The notes: generated by a model not told the origin, from the letters alone. A stretch of 64,000 nt of DNA from Dermatophilaceae bacterium Soc4.6 (GCA_039889245.1 JAZGVH010000002.1:930001-994000), one strand, 5' to 3'; counted from the stretch's first letter, positions 20,434 to 28,886 are shown. Numbers and translations: made by a program.

Positions 20434-22190
20434 TGAGTGGCAGCCGGCAGGCACAGGTCCCCGTGCTCAAGGACGGCACGGTGATCCTGCGTGAGCTGCG
20501 CGACGACGACCTCGGGGCAGTGGTCGAGCAGAGCCGCGACGAGTTCGTCCAGCGGTGGTCCCTGACCATCCCGCCCGACTACACCCTGCGAGACGCCCAG
20601 GACTTCCTCGCGCTGGCGCGAGCAGGGTGGGCCAGCGACGAGCGGTGGCAGTGGGCGGTCGAGGTGGACGGCGGCTTCGCCGGCCTGGTCGACCTCAGCC
20701 ACCGCGGCGAGGGGGTGCGCGAGATCGGCTTCGCGGCCCATCCCGGCCTGCGCGGACGAGGTCACCTCACCCGGGCGACCCGGCTGGTCGTCGCCCACGC
20801 GTTCGCGGCAGGCTGCCCCCTCGTGCTCTGGCACGCGGCCGCCGGCAACGTCGCCTCGCGCCGGGTCGCGTGGCGCTCGGGCTTCGCGATCGCCCCCGGT
20901 GAGACCCGTGTCCTGCGCCGGGGGGTCCTGCGCGACAGCTGGGCCGGCACGCTCGCCCCCGGCGACCCGCTCGAGCCCACGACCTTTTGGCTGCGCCCCC
21001 CGTCGCTGACGGGCGACCCGGGGCGCACCCCGGTGAGCCTGCGGGCCTGGGGAGAGGACGACGCCGAGTCGGTGCCGGTCGGCTGGGGCCCCACTCCCCC
21101 GTCGTATGCCGCGTGGCACGCGGGACGGCTCGCCCTCGAGGCCGTCGGCGAGCTGCTGTCGTGGGCGGTCACGACCCCGACGGCGTCCGACGCCGTGGTG
21201 GGGTCGGTGCAGCTGGTGGCGAACGGCGACTGGGCGGCCGGCGGCTCCGCGACCCTCGACGGCTGGCTGTCCCCCGACCAGCGCGGACGCGGCGTCGCCC
21301 GGACCGCCCTCGAGGCCGTCCTCACCCATGCCCTGTCGGCGCCGGCGGCTGGCGGCCTCGGTCTGGCCCGGGTCGAGGCGCGGGTCGGCGCCGACGACCG
21401 GCTGGCGCTGCGGCTCCTGCGGCGGGCTGGCTTCCGGGGCGTCGGACCGACCGGGCCCGCTGACTCGGCGGGGCTGCTGCTGGAGGTGACCGCTGACGAC
21501 GACCGTGGGCAGCAGGCCGTCGAGCCGCTCGAGGTGCCCGTCATCGAGGCGACGCGCCTGCTGCTGCGCCCCTACCGCGACGACGACGCGCCGGGACCGG
21601 ACGACGGCCCCGACGAGACCAGCCGACGGTTCCTGCCGGCGGCGGCCCACCCCGACACCGCGGCCTACCCAGCCTGGCTGGCGAGGCAGCGGCGCGGTCA
21701 GGACGCCGGCGAGAGCCTGGCCTGGTGCGTCGCCGACCGCACGAGTGACCGCGCCCTGGGCTACCTCACCCTCTTTCGGCTGGCGCCGCTCCCCGGCCGC
21801 TTCGACGCCGAGGTCGGCTACTGGCTCGTGCCGGGTGCGCGAGGCAACGGCTACGTGGCCGAGGCCCTGGCGGCGGTGCTCGAACACGCCTTCGCCCCGG
21901 TACCGGACGGCGGGCTCGGCCTGACCCGCCTGCACGCCGGGACGGACGCCGACAACCTCGCCTCGCAGGCGACCCTCGAGCGCGTGGGCTTCCGCCGCTG
22001 GGGCGAGGACCGGCAGGCCTGGCGCCGCACCGACGGCACGCTCAGCGACGGGGCCTACTTCGAGCTGCTCGCCTCTGACGGGCGCGTCGACCGCCGGGCC
22101 GCGTCGACCTCCGACCAGGGAGCGAGGTCAGGCGACGGGGAGGACGGCGGCGGAGGTGTCTCCGGACCCGACGCCGGGCCACCTCGCTAG
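20433..22190 (+). CDS. Triple-domain GNAT acetyltransferase
   Basis: This is a 585-residue protein built of three consecutive GNAT-like acetyltransferase domains. Domain 1 (about 15-195) starts VLKDGTVILRELRDDDL and has the acetyl-CoA loop HPGLRGRGHLTRA. Domain 2 (about 200-375) is degenerate at its start but keeps DQRGRGVARTALEAV. Domain 3 (about 380-565) starts VIEATRLLLRPYRDDDA and has PGARGNGYVAEALAAV. The domains resemble RimJ/RimL-type N-acetyltransferases; the substrate is unknown. ATG 20433 is chosen because it overlaps the stop of a leader ORF and has GGGTGGGG upstream; a start 25 codons earlier is possible. The C-terminal 30 residues are low-complexity Gly/Asp/Ser. Confidence 0.88.
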   Translation: MSGSRQAQVPVLKDGTVILRELRDDDLGAVVEQSRDEFVQRWSLTIPPDYTLRDAQDFLALARAGWASDERWQWAVEVDGGFAGLVDLSHRGEGVREIGFAAHPGLRGRGHLTRATRLVVAHAFAAGCPLVLWHAAAGNVASRRVAWRSGFAIAPGETRVLRRGVLRDSWAGTLAPGDPLEPTTFWLRPPSLTGDPGRTPVSLRAWGEDDAESVPVGWGPTPPSYAAWHAGRLALEAVGELLSWAVTTPTASDAVVGSVQLVANGDWAAGGSATLDGWLSPDQRGRGVARTALEAVLTHALSAPAAGGLGLARVEARVGADDRLALRLLRRAGFRGVGPTGPADSAGLLLEVTADDDRGQQAVEPLEVPVIEATRLLLRPYRDDDAPGPDDGPDETSRRFLPAAAHPDTAAYPAWLARQRRGQDAGESLAWCVADRTSDRALGYLTLFRLAPLPGRFDAEVGYWLVPGARGNGYVAEALAAVLEHAFAPVPDGGLGLTRLHAGTDADNLASQATLERVGFRRWGEDRQAWRRTDGTLSDGAYFELLASDGRVDRRAASTSDQGARSGDGEDGGGGVSGPDAGPPR

Positions 22191-22266
22191 CGCCACCGGC
22201 CGGATCCCCTTCCGGTGCGTCCTCGGTGCCAGGTACCCGCAGCTGCCCGGTCGTGACCATGGGCTC

Positions 22267-22368
22267 GTGGAGTCCACGAGCGTCACCCACAAGGTGCTGG
22301 CGATGCTCTCGGCCTTCGACGTCGACCACAGCGTGCTCAGCCTCATCGAGCGTGCCCGCCGTTCGGGG
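22267..22368 (+). pseudogene. N-terminal stub of an IclR-family regulator
   Basis: A GTG at 22267 starts 34 residues, VESTSVTHKVLAMLSAFD then LSLIERARRSG, that read like the first helices of the IclR-family winged HTH (SVTHKVLxLLxAFDxDHPVLSLxELARRSG). The match stops abruptly after RRSG, where the recognition helix should follow. The frame goes on for about 33 codons of unrelated sequence. Immediately next to it, on the other strand, is the stub of another gene. The pattern suggests a deletion that fused two truncated genes. IclR regulators commonly control aromatic-compound catabolism, which fits the neighbour. Confidence 0.6.
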
Positions 22369-22434
22369 TCAGCGTCCCCACCCGCCGTCGTGGTGGATCT
22401 TCCCGTCGAAGGCCTGGGGGTCGATGAGGGTCAT
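22369..22434 (-). pseudogene. N-terminal stub of a probable aldehyde dehydrogenase
   Basis: On the minus strand an ATG at 22434 opens 21 residues, MTLIDPQAFDGKIHHDGGW, then stops. The pattern LLDPxxWxGKIxxxGW is, from memory, the N-terminus of benzaldehyde/vanillin-type aldehyde dehydrogenases of actinobacteria. A GAGG lies upstream of the ATG. It ends exactly where the IclR stub ends on the other strand, so the two N-termini face each other. Upstream on the minus side is a 5'-region with an inverted repeat (CTTTC-N7-GAAAG, about 22527-22543) that could be an old regulator site. The assignment rests on a short match and needs a search. Confidence 0.42.
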
Positions 22435-22562
22435 GGCTGCCTCGGTCTCTCGTTCACGTCGTCGTGACCTGACCACCAGGGTTGGACGCAACTCTCCGGG
22501 TCGGCCCTCCCGGGGACAACGGTTCTTTCAATGGGCGAAAGGCGGCCGTCAGTATCCGTGAG
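22435..22562. other. Residual regulatory region of the deletion scar
   Basis: The 128 bases between the aldehyde dehydrogenase stub and the end of the glycosyltransferase gene are less GC-rich than the flanks and contain no open frame. They include the inverted repeat CTTTC-N7-GAAAG near 22527-22543. Together with the 76-base gap after the GNAT stop (22191-22266, which holds a CACCGG/CCGGTG hairpin near 22196-22219), the scar region totals about 370 bases. Confidence 0.4.
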
Positions 22563-23471
22563 CTAGGGCCCCGGCGGTCGTGGCCGGTGGGCACGACGTC
22601 GTCGGGCGTCCCGCAGGCCCGCCCTCATGTGACCCAGGCGCTCGCCACGACGCTGCGGGTCGAGCAGCATCGTGAGCGTCAGGTGCCGGGCGAGGCCCAC
22701 GAGCTGACCGGCCGCCCACACCGGGTGACGGCGCCCGTGGCGCCCGGTGAGCAGCAGCCGGTTGCGCACGAGGTAGTAGGAGCGGAAGGGCGCCGACACG
22801 GCCACCTCGAGGGCGTGACCCCGCCAGCGCAGACGGCGGCCGGCGACGACGAGGGGCTCGGCCGCTCCCAACCGGTGGGCCACCCGCAGCCCCGGCGCGA
22901 CGACGACCTGACGACGGCTGTCGAGCACCTTCAGCCACAGGTCGCTGTCGACGCCGTCGATGAACAGGTCGGGGTCGACGCCCCCGACCTCGTCCCAGAC
23001 CTCGAGGGGCACGAGCAGCCCCGACTGCACGGGCTCGCGGCCGAGCAGCACCCCGCCGCGCTGGCGCGCCGCCCGGCTCGGCAGCCCCTGCACCTCCTGC
23101 GGCCCGACCAGGCCCACCCGCACCCCCGTTCGCTGCGCGAGCGCGCGCGCGTCGAGCAGCCGGGTGAGGTGGTCGGGGACCAGCCGCGAGTCCTGGTCGA
23201 CGGTCAGCACCGCGCCCACCTCGGGCCACCGTGCGCGGCCGGCCGCGACCCCGGTCGTCAGGGCGGCCGCGATCCCCGCGTTGCCCTCGTGGCGCAGGAC
23301 CAGCGCGCCGAGACCTCGCACGCCGTCGAGAGCGGAGTCCCCCGCACCACCCGTGTCGTCGACCACGACCACCCGACCCCCGGTCTGGGTCATCAGGTCG
23401 GCCACCAGCGCGGGCAGGTCAGGCCCCGGGTGGAAGGCGGGCACGACCGCCACGACGGCGTCGGAGGTCAC
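22563..23471 (-). CDS. Family 2 glycosyltransferase, rhamnosyltransferase-like
   Basis: This is a 302-residue cytoplasmic GT2 enzyme. It starts VTSDAVVAVVPAFHPGPDL, typical of WbbL/rhamnosyltransferase-like GT2 proteins. The donor-site motif VLTVDQDSRLVPDHLTRLL (about 86-104) contains the DxD, and GGVDPDLFIDGVDSDLWLKV (about 158-177) has the family-typical FIDGVDxDL. The C-terminal 60 residues are very Arg-rich. The GTG start overlaps the stop of the DNA glycosylase gene (GTGA), which suggests co-transcription without a clear functional link. The acceptor is unknown; a cell-surface polysaccharide is likely. Confidence 0.9.
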   Translation of the reverse strand: MTSDAVVAVVPAFHPGPDLPALVADLMTQTGGRVVVVDDTGGAGDSALDGVRGLGALVLRHEGNAGIAAALTTGVAAGRARWPEVGAVLTVDQDSRLVPDHLTRLLDARALAQRTGVRVGLVGPQEVQGLPSRAARQRGGVLLGREPVQSGLLVPLEVWDEVGGVDPDLFIDGVDSDLWLKVLDSRRQVVVAPGLRVAHRLGAAEPLVVAGRRLRWRGHALEVAVSAPFRSYYLVRNRLLLTGRHGRRHPVWAAGQLVGLARHLTLTMLLDPQRRGERLGHMRAGLRDARRRRAHRPRPPGP

Positions 23472-24676
23472 GCCGGCACCGCGTGCCGGTGGCCGCCGGT
23501 CAGTCCCAGCCACTGCGCCAGCAGTGCCAGCTCGGCCTCGAGGGCCGTGTGGTCGGCCGGCGTGCTGCCGGGCTCCCAGGAGACCTGGGGCACCCGGAGC
23601 ACGCCGGCGGCCCGATCGGCCTTGAGGTCGCAGCGGGCCACGAGATGCTCGCCGTGCAGGAAGGGCAGCACGTAGTAGCCGTGCTCGCGCTGCGCGGCCG
23701 GGGTGTAGATCCCGATCCGGTAGCGGAAGCCGAAGAGCTCCTCGACGCGGTCGCGCTGCCAGACGAAGGAGTCGAAGGGGCTCAGCAGCGCCCGCGCCGC
23801 CACCCTGCGCGGCACCCTCGCGCCGGTGTGCAGCCACGCCTGACGCCGCCAGCCCACCACCTCCACGGGCTCCAGCTCCCCGTCGGCGACGAGCCGGGCG
23901 ATGGCCGGGCGCACCTGGACCGCCTTGAGGCGGAAGTAGTCGCGCAGGCACAGCTCGCTCGCGACCCCGTGGGCACGGGCGGCGATGCGCACCATCTCGA
24001 CGGCCGCGGCGTCGTGGTCCGGACGCAGCGTCGGGTCGAGCCAGGCCGCCCGCACGGCGGGAGGGGCGACTGCCGCGAGCGCGGCATACCGCCGCTCGAA
24101 AGAGGTCGTGCGACCGGCCGAGGAGATCTCCCCGGCCCAGAAGAGGTGCTCGAGGGCCATCTTGACCAGCGACCAGTTCCACCCCCAGTGGCCGGTCTGG
24201 CGTGGTTGCTCGGGGGCCAGGGCCGCCTCGAGCTCGCGCGAGGTCATCGGCCCGGCCGCCTCGACCTCGGCCCGAACCGCCGAGACGAGACCGGGGTGCT
24301 CGCGCGCGACCCGGCGCATGCCACCCCAGGCCTCGTCGTGGGCCCGCTCCATCCGGAAGGTCAGGAGCGGCCAGGTGGCCGGAGGCACGAGGCTGGCCTC
24401 GTGGGCCCAGTACTCCACGAGCCGGCGCGGCGCGCGGTCACGGGCCCGGTCGAGCAGGGCCGGGTCGTAGGGACCGAGCCGCGAGAAGAACGGGAGGTAC
24501 TGGCTGCGGGTGAGCACGTTGACGCTGTCGATCTGGATGATGCCGACCGTGTCCACCACCCGCTGAAGGTCACGGCTGCCGACGCTGCCCGAGGCGGGTC
24601 GCGGCCGGGCGAGCCCCTGGGCCGTGATGGCGACCCGTCGGGCCTGCGCGAGGGTCAGTCGACGCCGCGTGACCAC
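23468..24676 (-). CDS. YcaQ/AlkX-type DNA glycosylase (winged-helix HTH_42 family)
   Basis: This is a 402-residue protein of the crosslink-repair DNA glycosylase family. The N-terminal part (LTLAQARRVAITAQGLARPRP) matches family starts, and the motif VGIIQIDSVNVLTRSQYLPFFSRLG (about 45-68) contains QID, the QxD form that separates E. coli YcaQ (AlkX) proteins from Streptomyces AlkZ (QxQ). The winged-helix tandem extends over about 60-330, and LLSPFDSFVWQRDRVEELFGFRYRIGIY (about 285-315) is the conserved C-terminal block. Known members unhook interstrand crosslinks and remove bulky N7 adducts. The gene is followed by the coupled GT2 gene. Confidence 0.9.
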   Translation of the reverse strand: MVTRRRLTLAQARRVAITAQGLARPRPASGSVGSRDLQRVVDTVGIIQIDSVNVLTRSQYLPFFSRLGPYDPALLDRARDRAPRRLVEYWAHEASLVPPATWPLLTFRMERAHDEAWGGMRRVAREHPGLVSAVRAEVEAAGPMTSRELEAALAPEQPRQTGHWGWNWSLVKMALEHLFWAGEISSAGRTTSFERRYAALAAVAPPAVRAAWLDPTLRPDHDAAAVEMVRIAARAHGVASELCLRDYFRLKAVQVRPAIARLVADGELEPVEVVGWRRQAWLHTGARVPRRVAARALLSPFDSFVWQRDRVEELFGFRYRIGIYTPAAQREHGYYVLPFLHGEHLVARCDLKADRAAGVLRVPQVSWEPGSTPADHTALEAELALLAQWLGLTGGHRHAVPA

Positions 24677-24696
24677 GGGCCCGCGCTCCTGTGGCC

Positions 24697-25440
24697 TCAG
24701 TGCTGGCGCGGGTCGATGATGTTCTGGCGCACGGCATACATCGCAGCCTCCATGCGGGTGTGCAGCTGGAGCTTCTCGAGGATGTTGCGCACGTGGTTCT
24801 TCACGGTGTTCTCCGAGATGAACAGTGCCGTGCCGATCTCGCGGTTGGCCATGCCTCGGGCCACCAGCCGCAGCACCTCGACCTCGCGCACCGTGAGCTT
24901 GGGGGCGTGCGGGTTGGGCGCCTCGGCGTCCTTGCGGCTGATCTGGGCGAACTCGGCGAGCAGCTTGGAGGCCATGGACGGCGAGATGAGCGACTGCCCG
25001 CTCTGCACCGCGCGGATGCCGGCGGCGATCTCCTCGCCCGGCACGTCCTTGAGCAGGTAGCCGTTGGCGCCGGCCCGCACCGCCTCGAAGAGGTCGGTCT
25101 CCTCGTCGGAGATGGTCAGCATGAGGATCTTGCTCGAGGGCACGAGCTCCTTGATCGACAGACAGGCCTCGATGCCGGTGATCTTGGGCATCCGCACGTC
25201 CATGAGGATGACGTCGGGCAGCAGCTCCTCGGCGCGGGCCACGGCCTCGGCGCCGTCGCTGGCCTCTCCGACGACCTCGATGTCACCCTCCTGCTGGAGG
25301 ACCATCTCGAGACCGCGGCGGAACAGCACGTGGTCGTCGGCGACGAGCACCCGGATTCCCTCGCGCTGAGCCGACGGCTCGCCATTCGCCCCGGACGTGC
25401 CGGTGCCGGGGCTCGTGACGGGGTGCATAGTGGGAATCAT
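24697..25440 (-). CDS. Orphan NarL/FixJ-type response regulator
   Basis: This is a 247-residue response regulator: receiver domain (about 28-145) with VLVADDHVLF, phosphoacceptor Asp81 in VILMDVRMPK and Lys in YLLKDV, and a LuxR HTH (about 180-240: LTVREVEVLRLVARGMANREIGTALFISENTVKNHV). There is no kinase gene next to it. It lies between hpf and the DNA glycosylase gene on the same strand. The start is uncertain; ATG 25440 is given, but a start at 25461 or 25428 would also fit, since none has a clear ribosome binding site. The conserved place near hpf-secA has led others to link such regulators to surface or stress functions; I only infer that. Confidence 0.9.
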   Translation of the reverse strand: MIPTMHPVTSPGTGTSGANGEPSAQREGIRVLVADDHVLFRRGLEMVLQQEGDIEVVGEASDGAEAVARAEELLPDVILMDVRMPKITGIEACLSIKELVPSSKILMLTISDEETDLFEAVRAGANGYLLKDVPGEEIAAGIRAVQSGQSLISPSMASKLLAEFAQISRKDAEAPNPHAPKLTVREVEVLRLVARGMANREIGTALFISENTVKNHVRNILEKLQLHTRMEAAMYAVRQNIIDPRQH

Positions 25441-25524
25441 TGCACGATTCGCCCCGCTCACGACGGGGTCGACCGGCGCGCTCGGGCGCCGGTCGACCCC
25501 GCGGTCCGGGTCGTGGTCCGGGGG

Positions 25525-26217
25525 CTAGGCCGGTCGGCCGGCGCCGACCGGCTCGGGGACCCCCCGGGGGGTCGTCTCCGCCGCAGTCGCCCCGCCTGCC
25601 TCACCAGCCACCCCAGCGCCAGCCACCTCGAGGTGCAGCACGCCGTAGGACCAGCCCCGGCGGCGGTAGACCACGCTCGGCCGGTCGGTGTCCTTGTCGT
25701 GGAAGAGATAGAAGTCGTGCCCGACGAGCTCCATCCGGTCGAGGGCCTCCTCCAGTGACATGGGCGCGCTCTCGTGCACCTTCTCGCGCACCTCGATCGG
25801 GGTGTCGGCGAACGGGGTCGAGGGCTCGGCCTCCGACACGACGTCGTCGCGGCGCACGTCGAGCGGTGCGGTCGCCGCCCGACCCGTGGCCCGCGCGACG
25901 GACTCGGGCGCCCGGCGTCCGCGGGAGACCCGGCGACGGTCGCCGACCCGGCGCAGCCGCTCGTGGAGCCGGTCGATGGCGGTGTCGAGCGCCGCGTACT
26001 TGTCGACGTTGCACGCCTCGGCCCGGATGACGGGCCCCTTGGCGTGACAGGTGATCTCCACGCGTTCGGAGTCGGTGGTGGTGGGCTCGTGGGTGACGAC
26101 GACGTCGACCCTGGTGACCTTCGGCATGAGCTGGGGCACCTTGGCGAGCTTCTCCTCGAGATGCGCGCGAAAGCGGTCCGTGACCTGGGCGTGGCGCCCG
26201 GTGACGACAATGTCCAC
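25525..26217 (-). CDS. hpf: Ribosome hibernation-promoting factor, long form
   Basis: This is a 230-residue protein that dimerises 70S ribosomes into inactive 100S particles. The N-terminal domain (about 1-105) starts VDIVVTGRHAQVTDRFRAHLEEKL, and the C-terminal dimerisation domain (about 165-215) contains PMSLEEALDRMELVGHDFYLFHD and YRRRGWSYGVLHLE, which marks the long HPF form. A variable acidic/Arg linker joins them. The start is the GTG at 26217 because AAGGAGG lies 5 bases upstream (26223-26229); earlier in-frame ATG/GTG codons are less likely. Its place after comF and near secA is conserved (Rv3241c). Confidence 0.95.
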   Translation of the reverse strand: MDIVVTGRHAQVTDRFRAHLEEKLAKVPQLMPKVTRVDVVVTHEPTTTDSERVEITCHAKGPVIRAEACNVDKYAALDTAIDRLHERLRRVGDRRRVSRGRRAPESVARATGRAATAPLDVRRDDVVSEAEPSTPFADTPIEVREKVHESAPMSLEEALDRMELVGHDFYLFHDKDTDRPSVVYRRRGWSYGVLHLEVAGAGVAGEAGGATAAETTPRGVPEPVGAGRPA

Positions 26218-26325
26218 GTAGTCCTCCTTGGTGGTGGGGGTACTCGGCGAGACGGCCGGGCAGGCCTCGTGACCTGACACCACCTCCGATCGTGCTGGGG
26301 GACGAACCGGACTGAGCTCCTGACG

Positions 26326-27081
26326 TTAGTCCTCCGCGTCCCGTGGCGGAAGGGCCGAACGGTCGGGCGCAGACACCGGATGCGGTGTCGCCGGCCGGTC
26401 CCCGCGCAGCCGGGTCGCGGCGATGACGGCTGAGGCCACCGGCTCGCCACCCGCGCACCGCACTGCCCGGGCGGCCTCGGCGAGGGTCGCCCCGGTCGTG
26501 AGCACGTCGTCCACGAGGACGACCTCTCGCCCCTCGAGCCGACCCCGGTCGCCCGGTCGCACGGCATACGCCCCTCGCAGGTTGGCCGCCCGCCCGGCCC
26601 GGTCGAGGCCCGACTGGTCGGCGAGCACCCGGACCGCGCGCAGCGCGTCGACGACCACCACCCCGGCGCCACCGGGCGCGACGTTCCGGCCCGCCAGCCG
26701 CAGGAGGTGGTCGAGGGGCCGGTCCCCCCGGCGACGGCGGGCCGAGCGGGACGACGGCACCGGCACCACGACCGTGCCCGGCACCACGAGCACGTCGAGG
26801 CTCGCGGCCAGCAGCCCGGCGAGGACGGGCGCGAGGTCGCGGCGGCCCTCGTCCTTGTGCGCGGTCACGAGCCGCCGCAGCACCCCGGCGTAGGCGGCCG
26901 CCGCCACGGTGGGTGGCAGGCCGCGCGGTCTGGGGTGGGGCGTGACGACCCGTGGGGACGGCCAGCGCACCCGGTCCAGCCCGGCCACGCAGGAGGGGCA
27001 CAGCGGTAGCGACGAGGGCGAACCGCAGCCGCCGCAGGCACGCGGGACCACGAGGTCGAGCACGGCACCGAAGGGCTGCAT
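26326..27081 (-). CDS. ComF family phosphoribosyltransferase-like protein
   Basis: This is a 251-residue protein. The N-terminus carries a zinc-type cluster CGGCGS and CPSC (about 16-31), as in ComFC. The C-terminal PRTase fold has the PRPP loop VVLVDDVLTTGATLAEA (about 181-197). Family members support DNA uptake in naturally competent bacteria; in actinobacteria the role is unclear. The Tad pilus genes nearby make a link to DNA uptake thinkable, but this is inference. The ATG follows a CAGACT hexamer by 6 bases, so the message is probably leaderless. The matching gene in M. tuberculosis is Rv3242c. Confidence 0.92.
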   Translation of the reverse strand: MQPFGAVLDLVVPRACGGCGSPSSLPLCPSCVAGLDRVRWPSPRVVTPHPRPRGLPPTVAAAAYAGVLRRLVTAHKDEGRRDLAPVLAGLLAASLDVLVVPGTVVVPVPSSRSARRRRGDRPLDHLLRLAGRNVAPGGAGVVVVDALRAVRVLADQSGLDRAGRAANLRGAYAVRPGDRGRLEGREVVLVDDVLTTGATLAEAARAVRCAGGEPVASAVIAATRLRGDRPATPHPVSAPDRSALPPRDAED

Positions 27082-27087
27082 GGGCTC

Positions 27088-27093
27088 AGTCTG
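27088..27093 (-). promoter_or_regulatory. -10 element, leaderless promoter of the ComF gene
   Basis: CAGACT, read on the minus strand, ends 6 bases before the ATG at 27081. The same hexamer stands at the same distance before fbiA. Confidence 0.45.
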
Positions 27094-27239
27094 TCGCCCG
27101 ATGGGCCACGATCAGGGACCGGACGGGGGAAATTCCCGAGACACATGCCCCGTTCGTCCCCCCGAACGTCCGAAACGCGACACAATCGACTCCACAGGGA
27201 CGACGAACGACCCGGACAGACCAGACAAACGACGCGACA

Positions 27240-27245
27240 TAGGGT
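27240..27245 (+). promoter_or_regulatory. -10 element for the sensor kinase gene
   Basis: TAGGGT lies 24 bases before the GTG at 27270. The predicted transcript start near 27252 would leave a short leader with AGGAG ahead of that GTG, which argues against the earlier GTG at 27249. Confidence 0.45.
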
Positions 27246-27269
27246 CGAGTGACGGGAGCGAGGAGCGAG

Positions 27270-28886
27270 GTGGGCGACACAAGGCGGTTCGGCACTCTCT
27301 CGAGCGGCACCGGCTTCCGGTTGCTCGTCGCCCTCGTCGTCCTCGTGGTGTCGGGGATCGGCACCGAGGGTCTGACCGTGCTGCCGTGGATCGGGCTCGT
27401 CGTCGTGCTCGACCTGGCCACGGCCCTGCTGCTCTACTCCGACCCGGCCGACGGGGCCCCACGCGAGCGGGTCGCCCGGGCCACGACCGCGGCGTGCACG
27501 CTGGTCGCAGCACTGGGGCTGCTCGCCGGCCCGAGCGCGATCCCCCTGGTCGTGATCCCCTTCACCCGGGCCGGTGCCAAGTGGGGTCGCGATGGGCTGG
27601 CCGCTGCGGCCGGCGCCTGGGGCATCGTGGCGGTCGGTGTGCGACTGCTCGCCAGCCCGAGCACGCTCGGCTCGGTGATGCTCGACGTGCGCTGGGTGGT
27701 CGTCGCCGTGATCTCCGGCATCGGTGGCGTCTGGGTGCACCGCTCGACCCGGCCCCTGGTCCTGCTCGAGGCCCCCGCCAACCCCGCGGCCGACGAGGCC
27801 GCCGCCCTGCTCAGCCGCCTCGAGGCGCTGACGAACGACCTCGAGGGCGGTCTCGACCCCGCCACCTCGGCCGAGCTGCTCCTCGACACCCTCGGCCGAC
27901 CCGGCCCCATGGCCCGGTCGGCGGTGCTGGTCGGCGGCCCCGACGACCACCCCGTGCCGCTGGCCCTGCGTGGCGCCGAACGGGTGCCGTGGGGTGACCC
28001 GCTGACGGATCCCGGTGCGGTGGGCCAGGCCTGGCGCAGCGGGCGTCCGGTGACCGTGTGGGACCCCGAGCTGCACCGGGAGGTGCGCGCGGTGCCGCTC
28101 GTGGCCACCGGCGGCACCCGGGTCGGCGTGCTGGTCCAGGACGTGATGGCCGTGGCCCCGTCCACCCCGCAGGACCTCGAGCTGCTGCACAGCACCGTGG
28201 AGCGGCACGCGCCCGTCATCGGCGTCGCGCTGTCCTTCGCCAGCCTGCGCGAGCGGGCCGGCTTCGAGGAGCGGGAGCGGCTGGCCCGCGAGATGCACGA
28301 CGGCATCGCCCAGGAGCTCGTCGCCCTCGGTTTCCACCTCGACCTCATGGCGCGCACCCGCGACACCCAGCCACCCGAGAAGAGCGAGCAGATGCTCGAG
28401 GCGGCCCGCGGGCAGCTGCGGCGCATCCTCGGCGACCTCCGCTCGCACATCTCCGACCTGCGGGTCTCGGTGCGCCCCGAGCGGGGTCTCGGCGCCACTA
28501 TGACCTCGCGTCTGCAGTCCTTCGGCACGACGGCCGAGGTGGTGGTGAGCCTGCGCCTCGACGAGTCGGGCTTCCGCCTCCCCGCCCGCGTCGAGACCGT
28601 GCTCTACCAGCTCTTCCTCGACGTGCTCACCGACGCCAAGGACGGTGGCGCGCGCGGCGTCGACGTCGACCTCAGTGTCGTGGCACCGGACGCCACGCTG
28701 CGCATGCGACACGACGGTCGCACCACGTTCTCGGCCGGCACCCTCGCCGACCACCCGGTGATGGCGGCGGGCGGTGAGATCGTCGTCGACAACAGCCACG
28801 GCCTCGACCTGCTCGTCTCCTTCCGGACACCGTCCACCTCGACCTCCCCCGTACACGTCAACGAGAAGGTGCCCCAACCCTCATGA
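27270..28886 (+). CDS. NarX/DesK-type sensor kinase with degenerate ATPase domain
   Basis: This is a 538-residue membrane sensor. Four or more helices span the first 160 residues. A GAF-like region (about 180-315) follows, then a HisKA_3 dimerisation domain with an intact histidine box REMHDGIAQELVALGF (His343, codon at 28296-28298). The C-terminal ATPase region is unusual: the N-box reads YQLFLDVLTDAKDGGARG where the conserved Asn is Asp, and no DxGxG or GxGxGL box is present. It may be unable to bind ATP. The stop overlaps the next start (ATGA), coupling it to a response regulator. It faces the tad operon, which suggests control of the pilus. The start is chosen from AGGAG 5 bases before GTG. 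Confidence 0.85.
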   Translation: MGDTRRFGTLSSGTGFRLLVALVVLVVSGIGTEGLTVLPWIGLVVVLDLATALLLYSDPADGAPRERVARATTAACTLVAALGLLAGPSAIPLVVIPFTRAGAKWGRDGLAAAAGAWGIVAVGVRLLASPSTLGSVMLDVRWVVVAVISGIGGVWVHRSTRPLVLLEAPANPAADEAAALLSRLEALTNDLEGGLDPATSAELLLDTLGRPGPMARSAVLVGGPDDHPVPLALRGAERVPWGDPLTDPGAVGQAWRSGRPVTVWDPELHREVRAVPLVATGGTRVGVLVQDVMAVAPSTPQDLELLHSTVERHAPVIGVALSFASLRERAGFEERERLAREMHDGIAQELVALGFHLDLMARTRDTQPPEKSEQMLEAARGQLRRILGDLRSHISDLRVSVRPERGLGATMTSRLQSFGTTAEVVVSLRLDESGFRLPARVETVLYQLFLDVLTDAKDGGARGVDVDLSVVAPDATLRMRHDGRTTFSAGTLADHPVMAAGGEIVVDNSHGLDLLVSFRTPSTSTSPVHVNEKVPQPS

